A DNA stretch of 64,000 bases from Trissonchulus latispiculum (GCA_030248195.1 JASAND010026212.1:1-64000), one strand, 5' to 3'; counted from the stretch's first letter, positions 51,833-64,000 are shown. The notes: a model not told the origin generated them from the sequence alone. Translations and numbers: made by a program.

Positions 51833-52226
51833 TGTTAAAAACCTACTAACTGTAATCCACCCCTAAATTATCTTACCTGCGCTTAGCAAACGATCAACCT
51901 AATCATCTCAATCAGCAACCATTTACCAATAGCCATTAGATTAGATGCATAATTAATCAGTTGATGTATAGTTGTCGTCGTGTCCAGTAGGCCTATAGAG
52001 CCATCTTGTAATTGCCTATTTGCTACGTTTATGATCCTTGGTCAATAAATACCGTAAGTTCTATATTAAACCATGTCTTCCATTGATTTCTGTTAGGGCA
52101 TCTTAGTTAGGGCTGTTTAATTTCTTTGTTTGGGTTGCACCCTAGGTAGGACCTTCATTAGAACCTGCTTTCGATCCGCCATTTGAGTGTCGGTTTAGTC
52201 ACCGGGCAGTAAACCGGTAGTTAACA
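51833..52226 (+). repeat. 3' LTR
   Basis: A direct repeat of the 5' LTR. It contains AATAAA (about 52045-52050) and ends TTAACA, the inverse of its TGTTAA start. Confidence 0.88.
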
Positions 52227-52229
52227 ATG

Positions 52230-55200
52230 ACATAATTATCCTGTGCAATTGTCATTTACAAACGTAATTCATATGCTTTGCCAGTTACCGTAATCGATCC
52301 CGCCGACGATGAAGCCACTGAAAGAGCATGGAAAAGTCGTAGATAACTCAATTATTTTTGGTCTATCCCCTTTCTAACCAATTTCTATACTCCGTGAAGC
52401 TAAGTCCCTACCTCCTGGGACGAATATCCATTCTGGAGTAGTCTCCAACGGCATCAACAACAGCAACAAACCCTCCACTCTCGCAGTCCCAGCCCTCACA
52501 GCCCAATTACCCCCCCGTACTCATAATCTCCCAAACCAGCAATTTTTCGATTTGTCTATTCTGCCTAACTTAGATTTTCTGCAATTTGGACCCTGCCGCG
52601 ATCAAGTAGTGGTTGTCAAACCACTATAAGTGAAATGTAGCTGAAATTAAAATACAAATATGAACACACTTCGCTCATACAGCCGTTACACAACGGGACG
52701 ATGGGGACCATCCCCCGCTGCCACCAAGCATGTTTGCTAATCATTTAGCAGCCCGTCACCAATTTTCCTCTCAGCTACCCATCTCCTTCGTGCGCCGTTA
52801 CCGTAACTGTCCTGCAGCCACGATGAGGCCGATATCTCAGCTCCACATGTCGGAGAGAATTTTTTTATACAAAAAGCAGTTGGCCATTTTGCGTTTAGTG
52901 TAAATGTGTGCCCGTCCTGTGCATCACTGCATTGAGGGTTCGCTGTGATTCACATTAAATCATTATCTTAAATCTTGACTTGATCTGAAATTATTAGCAG
53001 TTATAGGAACATTTGTACCAGAACGAGAGGGAGAGGACTTAAAGTTTGGAACCATAGAGGCTGTAAAGTCTTCAAATCTATTTTATCTGGAGGTGAGTCT
53101 CTTTTGCTCTGAATTTATGCTGACTAATAGGTTGTTGAACAGGAAGCGAGGGTCATATGTTCGCAAGGGTGTAAATTCTGTTGTTAATATTAGTCAAATA
53201 GCTGTTAAGACTGGTGGTGTTTGTACTCGTTTAGTTGAAAATTATCATGAATCAGTAATAATTATATTGTAATTCTGTCATGTCAATGCTTTGCAACAGT
53301 GCTTTCTTATAGCAAGTTTAACTATAGCCATACAAGAGTTATTGTGATGTCTAGATTTACACTTTCTACGAACTTCTAAGAGACAAACTCAGAATCTGTG
53401 AGACGAATGTAGATAGACTGAAGGCTCTCTTTTATGGTCCAAACTGGCGACCTGGCGATATGAATCGGCTAGGCGATTCCCCTGTTCCCGAGGTAAAGTT
53501 ACATTGCTGTACATATAATGATATGTATATTGCAGTTCAAATCTTCGGTTCGGTCAAGTTTGCGGAGACAAATGATATTCTCGTCATAGCAAACATAATG
53601 CGTTTGCCAAACTAACTAAAGTACTGTATCTACATATTTCTGGTTTTCCAGCAGCGCCTCCTCAGCCTACCAGTGCAGGTTTGCTTATTTTCAGCATATA
53701 CAAATGTATTCATCTTCGTCGCAACGCAAATTTTAAAGTTGCAACTTTTAAGTCAGGCGACCAGTTTCCTGATTACTTATGATTGCGGTTATTAATAATT
53801 AAGGTTCAAACAAGAAACGTAGTTGAATATTACTTGTAATGGTGGGGAAATCTATAACCGCTATTAATGACGTTTTCCACGGCAAGCTGTTGGGATACTA
53901 TCCTATAATCCATTTTTATATTAGCCTATTCCTAAAATAATGTCTTAATCTGTAACAGGAATCTCTAATTTCTAGTTAACACATTATTTTGCTTTAAATT
54001 TTTGCAAAAAAATTAGGGCAGACGTACACTCAGACGGGTTGGGTTTTCCCTGCCAACCTGTACAGGCTTACAAAAGTAAAATTTCAGTTCTGTTTGTGAC
54101 CAAGATTTAGTTCCTTTCGGGTCAAGAGTTTTTTGCGGTCTCGGTTGTGGGTCAAACGGATGAAGGCAATGAGCTTTGGTCTGTGCTGAGTGTTCTTCTG
54201 CGGATCAAAAGTTTTGAGTTAGGTCAGCTCTGTTTATGATCAAGCATATGTTCAGGCACATGTTTTGCCTGTTACTGGCATGTTGCAGGTCAAACATCAA
54301 CCGTCAGTGAGATACGGCAAATCAGGACCCATACTGATGGAACTGTATTGCCTTGTTCATGCAACAATTGCTGTTGTGCAGGCCAATACTATTGTTGGCA
54401 TGCCTACGGTATTGTTTTCGATACATTCGATTCGATTTTCTGTATGTCTACGGAATTTTACTGAACAAAGTAATGCTTTAAGCTGTGTATTTTTTTTGAA
54501 ATTAACCACTGATAATCCTAAGCTCGTAGATGGCCAGTGATAGCCACTCGTGAAAAAGCCTGAGACAAATTCCCCATTTAATCTGGTTTTATAAATTTCA
54601 AAGGATTGAATAGATTTCAATTCAATAGATTTCACTTTAGACAATGATAATAAGACTGTCATCGATGATGCTGATTCTAACTTCTGTGTGGTGGATTCAT
54701 AATATTTCCCTTATAATTGAGGACAGGTAACCAGTTTACATTTTACTATAATTCATAACTTAATTCATTATATTTATGTGTTTGTTCGTATGATCCTGGC
54801 TGCCAAGGCAACCAAATACATACAATGCACAGTCTTTGTCAACGTAGACGACAGAGGGAATTTAAACTTGACCACGTTGAATCAAACTCAACAATTTTGG
54901 TATAATTCAGTTTTGCCACAGGGGTTTCATTAAATTGCTACTTATGTACACAACATGTTGTTGAAATAGACGTGCTCGGCTATGGCAAGAGCCATGCTGT
55001 ACTCTGTCATAATTTTTGCGAAATGCCTGCTTGGTGATTAAAAATGCGCGACTAAAAATTCCAACAGGTCCGTGTACACCCTTGTTTTTCTAGTGCTGAT
55101 TAGGTTGACTACCTTGACCAACCATTTGAGAAGTGGACAAAAACTAGTAATCAATTTCCCTAATTTATTTACAAACAAAATGTACCCAATAACTTGAATA

Positions 55201-56325
55201 GAAAACAGACACATAAAATTAATAGCAAAAGATGAGTCAACATAATACATACTCAAAAATTACCAGTAAGAAATCCATCAGAATCCGAACAAGTCGAAAC
55301 CAAATGATAAATTGATCAGGCATACTCAACCCCCCTGCTAATCAGAAGCCCAAACAACTTAATACATTTGTCAGTGTACGCACCAGCTCACCCTACTTGT
55401 ACAGATACAACTTCAATAATTGTACTTTTAGCTTTGCTTCCAAATTTAGCGAGAATGTTTTATTAGCTATGTCAAACCTTGGACCGTATACAAGAGGAGA
55501 ATTCAGCAATTGTCGAAATGTAATGCAATGTTTTGCCTAACCTGAGATATAGCCATGTCTCTTGTTTTGGCGTATTTGCTGGATTCTGGCTCACAAGCTG
55601 CAAGATTAAACCAAGTTGTTGATCTCACCGACGTAAATTATCAGAGGAATGGCCCTCTTTCAGTTATTAGAGTATAGGCTGTTATTACTGAAAATATAGT
55701 TTTTCATAAACACTACCACTTTTTCCAGCGATTATGCTAAAATGTGTAAGATGTAGTAAAAATATGTCCAAAAAACCTAAATTAGTTTTATTACGATCAT
55801 TAAAACGAAAATGTTAATATCATACATGTGCAGGAGGGGAAGTTTTCTGGGAGTTGAACCGAAGGCGCTGGAAAACCGAATTTTTCCGGTTTTGTGACTA
55901 AAAAACCGGAAAAATCCGGATTCAGGGGGGGGGGGTGAGGGACCTCTCTGAGGGGGTGAGGTCCAGGTCTGGTGGGTGAAAAGCCCCCAAACCTCCAATC
56001 ACATGAATGGTTAATATTCGGTTTAATATAAAGATGGCTTTCAACTCTAAGTAATGAATGAGTTATAAAGCTTCAAAGTTGATGTCGCTAAAGGGATTCA
56101 CCATCTTAAATGAATTTGAATTCAATTCTAATGATTTCATTGAGTTAGTAATTTAAAATGTACTCCTAAATTCACGAATAGTCAAACTATTTCATTAGTC
56201 TTGAGTAGGTACCTCGGTTCCGTAGCTAGCTTTCAATATGGGCTCAAATTCCAGTTGGCTGGGGTTCAAATGTTGTCTAGTCAAATAAGTTGGGTTGGCG
56301 TCTGTCTAATTAAGAACATCATATT
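52230..56325. other. Unassigned DNA
   Basis: About 4 kb without recognisable coding sequence. A G-rich tract lies at 55926-55936 beside mirrored CCGG-AAAA words (55870-55925). The frames at 54265-54540 and 55777-55998 look compositional. Confidence 0.5.
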
Positions 56326-56334
56326 TAGTTGCCT

Positions 56335-56580
56335 GGGTCCCGTTTCACGAAGCGCTTATAGCGCTATAAGCTTATAAAAAGTGTCAATTTTAGAAGCTTA
56401 TAAATTTTACTGTTTCACGAAAGTCTTGTAAGTTTAAATTTCTTATAAATTGTATAAGCAGGAAGGATCACTTACAAAGCGCTTTACAAGATCTTATAAA
56501 CCGCTCATAAACCGCTTACAAATTTCCGCTTATAGCCTAATAGTAAGCGACTTTATAAGAATGTTAGTGAAACGGGGGCC
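56335..56580. mobile_element. Foldback MITE with GGNNCCCGTTTCAC ends
   Basis: Left end GGGTCCCGTTTCAC and right end (reverse complement) GGCCCCCGTTTCAC, flanked by a 5-bp duplication TGCCT (56330-56334, 56581-56585). The interior is full of CTTATA/TATAAG words in mirrored order. Confidence 0.8.
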
Positions 56581-56589
56581 TGCCTATTT

Positions 56590-59500
56590 CAATTTATGAT
56601 GTATGATAATTACCTCTTTTCTTGAGGTAAATGTTGATTTCCTTTTTCTTATTTCTTTAATAAATTTTCTGAAAATACTATTTATTCAATCGTATCTAGA
56701 GTTCCAGTTGGTTAAGGTAATTTGGTGGACTCGCGTTCAGCCATAGGCACACCCGACGGACTTGTAGATTTCAGTGATTTACTTTCTACTCTGTCGAAGT
56801 CTCTACACAAGGAATATTTCCTTACACACCAAAAGTCATATGCCATACTAATGGTTTTATTACAGTGTAGCCCAATGTAATGCTAGTAGATGGTGACCTG
56901 ACTACTAAGCGCTACGGGGTGGGTACTGCGCGCAAGGAAACGACAGAACCTGAGGAGATGTTGTTCCAGTCGACCTGTGAATAACAACCTCGCCTAATCT
57001 CTGGAACAACCGTGACCCTAACTCAGAATTATACAAAGGAAGAAAGGACAGATAGAAATGGGTGTCTGCAATTAGAATAGTGATAATTTAGTTTTAACAG
57101 TGTATCTTTGAGAAAAGAGAGTTTAGACATGTTGCTGTTACAAGACAACACCACAAAATCACACTCAACCTAATCTCAGACTGCCAGATTTTCTACCTAC
57201 CTAACTGCCTACCGAACAATTAATACTAAAACCTAACCTACAAATAGTTGGAGGCCTAGATATTTACTGAAGTGACTTTTAACCTAACTAATCAATTACA
57301 ACAACAAAGAATTGGCATCAAAATCAAGAATACAATTACAATTTCACAAAATGTTTACGACACTAAAACACAAGTTTTATCTCGACTTACTAATTTACCA
57401 GTCCAAAGGTAAAGAGAAGAAGCAACACAAAATAATTTCCATGAATAATTAATTCCACATAAATAGCAAGTAAGAAGGGAATGATTTGGCCGGAACGACC
57501 TAAATCGGGGGACTGTTAAATATAAAAGCCGGGGGAAACAGAACCATATAGCTAGACAGGCAGTACAGATAGACAGGGACACTAGGGATCCTAGCTAAAG
57601 AAAGGGCGACGGTAGAATAAAACTAAAACGTGGGGAAAGTTGTGTGTGAAGAAACGTATATTCATAAACTCCACTCAGACCCAACCACTCGTAACGAAAG
57701 AAAAATTTTAAACTGACTACTTTCTGTTCTTGCGTCAGACCACCCCCCTAAGTAGCCAATCAGATGAGAGTATTGATTTTTGAGAGAGGCCTGGAAAGTT
57801 TTCATTGGATAAATGTTCCTATCTAGTTTTGCTAATGGGACAGCGCCGCCTAGCGGCCAGACATGCTGAATAAAAGCCAGACAACCCAAATAAAATCACA
57901 CCCTAAGACACACGTGAATTTCACAAGCAAGAACACAATCTCCTAAAACAACTCGTACACACACTTCTATTTATAAATCAGACACACTAAAAATACCCAC
58001 CCATTACACCAAAACGCAGTGATCAACTATTCCATATAAAGATCCTATGCGGACTAAACCTATACCTCATTAAGTTGGTTAAATCTCAATGTAAGCTTGT
58101 GCATACGCAACAAAAAATTATAAAATGGTCAGGACCTGTCAAATTTATATTGAATTCAGCCGGGTTAGATTGTTAGAGTAACCGCATTGTTTAATTTTCT
58201 TTAAATGTCTCTCCGTGTTTCTTGGCGTCAGGGAGTCGTCATATACAATCAGTTGACTATTTTATCTATAAAGAATTATTAGAAAAGCTGTACCTTTGGT
58301 AAAATTAAATGGTAGCTAATAATGAAATCATGATCTGCATTGAAATTAATAGCAGCAAGGATTTGCGGTCTTGTGCCTGAACGAAATGCCCAAGGAGTTT
58401 ATTACACTCAGATTACTCAGATGTTTTCATTGATGTTTTATGTATTTTAGTCCCTCTGCGACCTTCAGTGAACTACTGCGTTGTCTAACATCGGTGATTC
58501 TTTATTCCAAGTTTTCTTCCAACACCCTTCCAATTTGTATCGCCTTACTTGTATTCGTATTGTCAACAGTATACTGGCTGTGTAGATCGATTGTTTGTTT
58601 GACAACTCGCTTTCTGAAGAAAAACCAGTGACCTATGATCCTTAACAGAAGGAATAGTCTTGCGTAGTGTTTGTATTTAAAGCGATGTAGGCTGATGTAT
58701 TTAAAGCGATAAAAGTTGCGAGGTGACCGTGCGCCATTTTCGATCTTATAATATTGGCAGCCCCTAGCCTACCCCAGCTTTTTACCGTACCTTGCGCATA
58801 GCGATCAGGGCGAGGCGAAGTTTGTGCACTTGTCATGTCGAGCTTTGGACCGACAACACCAACTTCTGATGGCTCCACAGGACGCTACGCTGCATGGAAT
58901 TCTTTCAAACTTTAAACTATTTTACACTACACCTAATACTATTATGTGGCAAAAGACTAGCTAGCTTTTCCAACATCGAACTTTTAGTGAAACTCGTAGC
59001 CACCCCCTTAAGTTTCAGTGACTGAAACTAGAGCCGGTACAACCTGAAACCTAGTTTCAGTTTCAGTTTCAGTGCCTGAAACAGCACTATCAAACATACA
59101 ACGGAATGAAGCACCACAGTCACGAATGTTCAGGTGTAAATTGCCATTTTGCTGCGGAACAGTCGTTTAGTCCCATTTTCAAATTACATGCAGTTAATAC
59201 ATGACTAGTTATATTCGTGGACTGAACGAAACTATTAAAATTTGTGCAGGACATGTGTGACACAATTATGCTGAGCTTTGATTGCTTTGCTATTGTGCGA
59301 CAAAAGACTGATTGGCTTTTCTGATATCAAACAGTTACATTCGTAGTACGCCCTTAATTTGGCATAGTCGACCATTTTACTAAAGACTTTCTAGTTTATA
59401 CTTTGGCTTGAAAAACTTATCCAATCAAATTGCTGTGAGTCTTACGGTGTTTTGTACGCCGTCTATATTGTCCTTTGCTGATGATATCTTATGTAGTTCT

Positions 59501-59790
59501 CCACAGATGCTTAAAACTGTTTAATCCTTCCAAAAATCAAGGAATAAAACAGTCTTCAACTAGTAGCATCTTGGTAGTATGTAACAAATATTACAGTAAT
59601 TAAAAAATGAGACTTAAACCACTAAACTTCATTCAAGACAAAACAGAAGCATAGTTTCTATTGACCACTGATTTGAATGCGTGCAGGAAGAGAACGGAGA
59701 GAAATGGTCAGAGAGTTAAACGGGTTAAAATTAACTCTGTTAACTGTTATTAGAGGAATCAGGGAGTTAACTATAACTCTCCCGATTTTA
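56590..59790. other. Unassigned DNA
   Basis: 57510-57590 has a plus-strand TATAAAAG followed by a purine-rich leader, and 57740-57880 has CCAAT-like boxes and AATAAAAG, which may be LTR or promoter debris. A (GTTTCA)n-like cluster lies at 59019-59085 with mirrored TGAAAC words. No coding exon is recognised. Confidence 0.4.
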
Positions 59791-59796
59791 ACTCGT

Positions 59797-60805
59797 TTAA
59801 GGTGCTGGTTCGGGTTCGTGTATTTTTGGGCTTTAAAAGCGCAATTGTCGTTGCAATTTATTCAAATTTACTACAATTACATTATTTACCCTATAAAACA
59901 TGTTAGAAAAGTCGCGGCTTGAAAATTTGAGTTTTGGAGATATTAGCTTTATTCCGCCATAACCTGCATTGCGACCACCCTACGTGGATGAACTTATAGT
60001 CATTCAAATCCTCTCACCAAGACCTACAACTTTGCTGTTGAGAGTTTTTTCGATTCATCAAGGTTTAAGAGATATCAGCGAAAATTGATTTTCGAGGTCC
60101 AAAACCGGCCATTTTTCGAAAAATCAAATATTGCAAGATTTCGACAGCTTCAACAGCGCTGGTCCATCGGTCAAGTATTGTTCATATTTGTGGCCCTAAA
60201 GGACATCTTACGCCCAAAGGAGAGCTCTCTGCGGTATCTCTGCCGGCGCACAGCAGCGAAAATGTGAAATTTTGAAAATCGCAACTAGATTGTTTTGAAC
60301 ACGGATTACTCTCAGCTCATGCAATCAATTAAAAAATGGCTTTACACACGTATTTTTGAGACAATTGCCGAGGGCTATTTTTCATGGTTTTGCATTTTGA
60401 CTTTCAGTTCGAGAGAAATAAGCGTTCAAACTTGAAAATTTTGACGAAAATCGGACAAAATTTACGTTTTTCTCAAAATCTTGACCTTCTTTACTCGTTA
60501 AACAATTTCAGAAAAAATAGCCCTCGGGAAGACGTTTCTTTTGAAGTCTGAACTGGTCGCTTTTCGTTAACTTTCCCACACTTCGAGAAATCCATGTTCA
60601 AAAATTGTTTTCATGTTATTGCAAGTCGTTGTTCAAATATCATGTTGTTCGCGCCAAAGAGTTGAAATGAGACAGCTATACTGTACCTAGTTGTAACAAG
60701 AACATTCTAAGCTTTAAAACGATATAAAAATTATTGTTGAACTCCAAAAATTGAGCAAATTACAGTCTTTCAAAATTTGCTGCAAATACCCGACCAGCAC
60801 CTTAA
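59797..60805. mobile_element. TTAA-target DNA transposon, copy 3
   Basis: TTAA at 59797-59800 and 60802-60805. Ends GGTGCTGGTTCGGG and, reversed, GGTGCTGGTCGGG. It is shorter (about 1 kb) than copies 1 and 2. Downstream of it, TTAAGGTGGGGTCC and the following 150 bp resemble 30335-30500 inside copy 2, so the family has several subfamilies or this copy is composite. Confidence 0.65.
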
Positions 60806-61830
60806 GGTGGGGTCCATTTTTGGCCGATTTTTCGACCATCTCCGATTTTGCTCATTTTCGCATATTTTGTTGTCCGATTGGTATATTTTAACGAGCTTTT
60901 GAAATTCAAGGCGGATCTCTTACGGTAAGTCAGTAATTTCACCTCAACGTTGATGTCAGCATGTGTCAAACATAGAAAACTAAAAAGTGGTGATATTTTC
61001 CGTGCGCCAGAGAAATATTCGCAAGCGACAAAACGGAACAGTTCAACGTTCAGTTTATATTACAAATACGATCAAGAAGGGTGATTTGTAGGAAGCGGAA
61101 TTTTAATGTAGGCCATCAAAATTTTTTAATTAATTTTTGAAGTTTGAGAACAGCCAAATTTGACTCTTTTGCAACGTTGAAATTGGGAGTCAGCAACTTT
61201 GATGAAATATTCTGAAAGCTGTAAGGCCTAATTAAAAATTCTACTTCCTACAAATCACAGCTTATGGCAAGACAATTCGAACGATACCAATTGGTCCTGG
61301 TTAGCTCTGCCCAACTTCGAGATTTCTCTGAATTTCCAGAATACTGAATTTTTAGCAAAATTTCGGAAATTCGTGTTTTTTGGCTAATAACATAAGGTTA
61401 TGGCAACACAGACCTATAAAATGTTAGAGTATCTATTTGCGCACCATTATTGATGACTTTACATCAAGTTTGGATACAAACGGTGCAGTTTTGTACACCC
61501 AGTTGGTCGCTGGGGTCAAGTATGAGGGTCTGACAACCATAATCTCAAAAATAGCGATTTTTCAAATTTTTTGAAATGCGTTAAATTTTATATCAATCGA
61601 ACTTATTGTCGGAAACATGTTTTTTTCTTGGACCATAGCCCGCAAATGCGCCAAATTCAAGTTATCGGCCCGCGGGTCCAGTGGACATGGACAGAAGGCT
61701 TGTCCACGTGGACAAACGTGGACAAATGTGGACAAAATTTTCATCACCTGTTTTTTATAAAAAGCATGAAAATTAAACCTAGCTTTTGTAGTTATAATAG
61801 ATTTTATGTTTGATATTTAGTTTTTCATTG
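60806..61830. other. Sequence related to the interior of TTAA copy 2
   Basis: The first ~200 bp align with 30335-30500 (CGACCATCTCC, CATATTTTGTTGTC). A GTGGACA-type short repeat lies at 61679-61735. No gene is recognised. Confidence 0.4.
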
Positions 61831-61834
61831 CTGA

Positions 61835-62117
61835 TGTAAGGGAAGTAGGCATAGGAAAATTGATAAGCCTGCTATGGGAGTTCAGCTGATGGCCCTGTGG
61901 TGTAGCGGTAGCATGTCTGTTTCCGGATCAGAAGGGCCGTGGTTCGATCCCCGGCTGGGCCAATTCTTTACTTTCAATGGTGAGTGAAAAGCTGAACCTC
62001 CCTCTTCCCTTCTCTCTCCTAGGTCCTGGTTTCGTGGGTACGAGGGTGCCTGACGCCTCCCGTTCGGGCTTGTCCTTGGTTTCTTCCTGATCCGCTAGCC
62101 CTGGTAGAAGCGATACA
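61835..62117 (+). mobile_element. Solo LTR of the TRIM-like family
   Basis: 283 bp beginning TGTAAGGG and ending CGATACA, clearly homologous to the three LTRs at 26-27 kb but not to their internal region. This independent copy fixes the LTR borders. Confidence 0.8.
61891..61962 (+). ncRNA. tRNA-like sequence in the solo LTR (anticodon-position CCG)
   Basis: 72 nt, acceptor GGCCCTG/CTGGGCC (one T-T mismatch), anticodon arm TCTGTTTCCGGATCAGA, B box GGTTCGATCC. The anticodon arm closely resembles that of tRNA-Arg(CCG), suggesting the origin of the family's tRNA-like part. Confidence 0.6.
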
Positions 62118-62230
62118 CTGTTTTATTGTGCTGGCATCATTTGATGTGACTTGAACTTGCTGACTCTATTTCTTTTTAAATTGCTTTAATACTATCAAGA
62201 GTACATAATAACTAAGAGTGTGACAAGCTT

Positions 62231-62510
62231 CAAGCTCTTAGTTATTAGGCTTGGGGACATGATCTGCAAGATAACGGCTGACCCCCCCCCCCACAAATTA
62301 GACCCATCACTTCAAAGAAATTCGCACGCTATGCCTACGGTATAAAGCTCGAAACACAACTAGTCAGTTGGTTCAATGTGCGTCTGTTGCGAGCTTCAGC
62401 ACACAAGCATAGCGTGCGAATTTCTTTGAAGTGATGGGTCTAATTTGTGGGGGGGGGGGTCAGCCGTTATCGTGCAGATCATGTCCCCAAGCCTAATAAC
62501 TAAGAGCTTG
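62231..62510. mobile_element. Near-perfect snap-back element
   Basis: Two arms of about 104 bp, CAAGCTCTTAGTTATTAGGC... and its reverse complement, are separated by about 70 bp. Each arm contains a C12/G12 homopolymer at mirrored positions. Arm identity is above 95 percent by eye. Confidence 0.9.
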
Positions 62511-62514
62511 ACGT

Positions 62515-62755
62515 TGTATATATATATATATATATAACTGTATATATATAAGCAATGGAACTCAGTAGTATACAACGCTGCATTTACATTTCGACCATGT
62601 GATAAAGTGCATTTCTATACAGAAACAGTTTAGTATATTCAATCTGCTAAGGGTTACAAAAGCCATCATTATTAACAATGGCATATACCACATTACAATA
62701 TATACACTACATTGATATGCAATGTTCGGGTAACATTATCTATCATACGCAGCGA
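62515..62755. repeat. (TA)n tracts and unassigned DNA
   Basis: TA dinucleotide runs at 62516-62536 and 62541-62550. Nothing else is recognised. Confidence 0.7.
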
Positions 62756-62756
62756 G

Positions 62757-63132
62757 CTAAATTTCCAAAGGTTTTGTAGAAATGTGGTCTGGTATTACTA
62801 TTCTTTTCGGGTAGAAATATGATAAACTGTCCCGATATTGTTCATAGGCAACCAGAGCTTGATTCTTGGCCAAGAATCCACGATTGATGCCACCTCTTAC
62901 CACTCTTTTCAGAAGAACTTCAAGAAATGTATCTTTTGTTACTTTATTTTGTTTAGACAGTCCTTTTGTCGAGCACTTTGGCTTTGAAATTCCATCATTC
63001 TTCCATCCAAGGTACGTTTTGCTGCACAAAGCCACCATTCCATCCCCTTTCCATTCAAGTTTGAAAAGCCCAGGGGTACGCTGATCATAGTCTGTAAGAG
63101 CTAAATATTTGCCTTTTAGGTCATTGTAAATG
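62757..63132 (-). pseudogene. Fragment of a family-B DNA polymerase (C-terminal end)
   Basis: A frame open from just after a TAA at about 63133 to the stop at 62757. DYDQRTPGLFKLEWKGDGMV, then ALCSKTYLGW, a Lys-rich CSTKGLSKQNK, INRGFLAKNQ and ALSYFYPKRI-like SYFYPKRIVIPDHISTKPLE. This pattern is what I know from the C-terminal ends of protein-primed family-B polymerases found in Polinton/Maverick elements and related viral insertions of animals. The catalytic motifs are upstream and not present, so this is a truncated relic. The assignment rests on memory of the family pattern. Confidence 0.5.
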
Positions 63133-63139
63133 ATGCTAG

Positions 63140-64000
63140 TTTATGCAATTTCGGCGAACTACCACTTTATACACCGCAAACAAGAATTGGTTTCACGAAA
63201 AGTATAGCATTTGCAAATGTAAACCAACTTTGCAAGCCAACCGTAGCTAAGATAACTGTCACAAGTGGATTGAAATCCAATGGGGGCTTATTTTTGCTCA
63301 AGCACTATTATACTAAGTTTTCACTTGCCCACGGCGAAAAAATCTTGGGCGAAATTAATGAGTTAACTTCTCTCCTGACTGTATGCTTTTGTTGTTACAC
63401 GACATTGTTCTTGTGAGCGTAACATGCAGTAATCTTGTTGGAGAAACGCCGGATCTTGTAGGTTGTTCATTGTACCATACTTGCTGTAGCATTGTAAAGT
63501 CAGCGGCTTTGAGCATTAAATTTATGCTTATTAGCGCATTCACTGGAGTAGTAGAAAGGAGCTCAGAATTATAAAACCTACTGCAATCAGGTGTACTTGC
63601 AGTTGACTATAATTGAACTACGACACAGCGGCAATTGAATGTCTCCACTGTGTTCACAGCCAGCATAAGTGTTTTAAACTAACACCCGCCTGTTAGTCTT
63701 GCGTGATCAAATCTGGCAAGCAATGAGGGCGAGTAGCATCAAGCAATAGCAATAGTGTAAGAGGTACATCCTTCCGAATAATATCACTAGCTTCGCAAGT
63801 TGCCCTACTTTCGAGTTCGGAGTAACCAAGGCGTGTAGCTTTTGACTTTACCCCCTAGGTTTTGTTTCCCAAAGGTATCCTATGCAAAGTGTGGTTTCTG
63901 TCTGAGCATACCCCCAAGATCACAGTTTTCGAGTATATCCGAACTCCTACAGACCGTAGCTGTCTTCGTGAATACTTATCATGCTCCTAAAATAACTTCC
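63140..64000. other. Unassigned DNA
   Basis: I see no gene or repeat feature in the last 860 bp. Confidence 0.5.

Larger units (their letters stand above)
45973..52226 (+). mobile_element. Non-autonomous LTR retrotransposon
   Basis: Two direct repeats start TGTTAAAAACCTA and diverge after AAACCGGTA. The 5' LTR (45973-46779) is interrupted by a retroposon; the 3' LTR (51833-52226, 394 bp) ends TTAACA. A primer-binding site TGGCGACCGTGACACG (46785-46800) complements the 3' end of tRNA-Arg as used by mdg1/412-type elements. A purine tract CAGGGGGATGA precedes the 3' LTR. The interior (about 5 kb) has a gag-like zinc knuckle but no protease, RT or integrase. The flanks do not show an obvious target duplication. 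Confidence 0.85.

Noticed and set aside
56870..56905. Primer-binding-site-like TGGTGACCTGAC
   Set aside because: No LTR ending in CA lies directly before it and no partner LTR was found.

Overview
This window looks like a stretch of an animal (invertebrate metazoan) nuclear genome. It is AT-rich, with very few conserved exons, long (CA)n, (TA)n and (TG)n microsatellites, AATAAA and TATA signals, splice-site-like borders, tRNA-derived retroposons, and animal-type mobile families: Ty3/gypsy, Penelope-like, LINE with RNase H, hAT, Polinton-like and TTAA-target elements. Nothing suggests a prokaryote: there are no operons, ribosome binding sites or CRISPR arrays. I cannot name the species. The one convincing host-type exon encodes a Hint (hedgehog/intein, Hog-type) domain at 7153-7796 on the minus strand.

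Layout. 1-3.2 kb: a tandem-repeat block followed by a decayed Ty3/gypsy pol, then a foldback element. 3.2-9 kb: mostly unassigned DNA with a LINE 3' end (6.1-6.5 kb) and the Hint exon. 9-11.2 kb: LTR-like sequence with a CRE-type palindrome. 12.3-15.5 kb: a compact cluster of intronless ORFs, two paralogous minus-strand Cys-motif proteins facing three small plus-strand ORFs, one with a TATA box 34 nt before its ATG and AATAAA just after its stop. 15.7-18.4 kb: a second copy of the first repeat block, abutting a minus-strand gypsy gag-protease relic. 18.9-24.4 kb: a TTAA-bounded transposon split by an LTR element, GGATC-pentamer elements, and a foldback array with a nested MITE.

26.0-27.3 kb: a tandem array LTR-internal-LTR-internal-LTR of a miniature retrotransposon (TRIM-like). 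Each 286-bp LTR carries a tRNA-like sequence; a solo LTR of the same family lies at 61.8 kb. 27.3-36.7 kb: two inverted Penelope-like copies. The plus-strand copy was split by a hAT element (8-bp duplication), which itself holds a TTAA element and a 4.3-kb Polinton-like element with 1.46-kb inverted repeats, a 6-bp duplication and a C2H2 zinc-finger gene. A 270-bp hAT MITE sits in the same Penelope copy. 37.8-39.8 kb: a broken C2H2 gene and a large foldback element. 42.9-45.5 kb: tRNA-derived SINEs, two gypsy LTR/gag starts, a 250-bp microsatellite and a LINE RNase H end. 46.0-52.2 kb: a non-autonomous LTR retrotransposon with a tRNA-Arg-type primer site, a gag zinc knuckle and an unexplained ORF. 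52-64 kb: mainly unassigned DNA with foldback elements, a third TTAA element, the solo LTR and a family-B DNA polymerase fragment.

Most of the window is a layered record of transposition. The best candidates for something undescribed are the TRIM-like elements with a tRNA-like sequence inside the LTR, the mini-Polinton with a single zinc-finger gene, and the compact ORF cluster at 12.3-15.5 kb.
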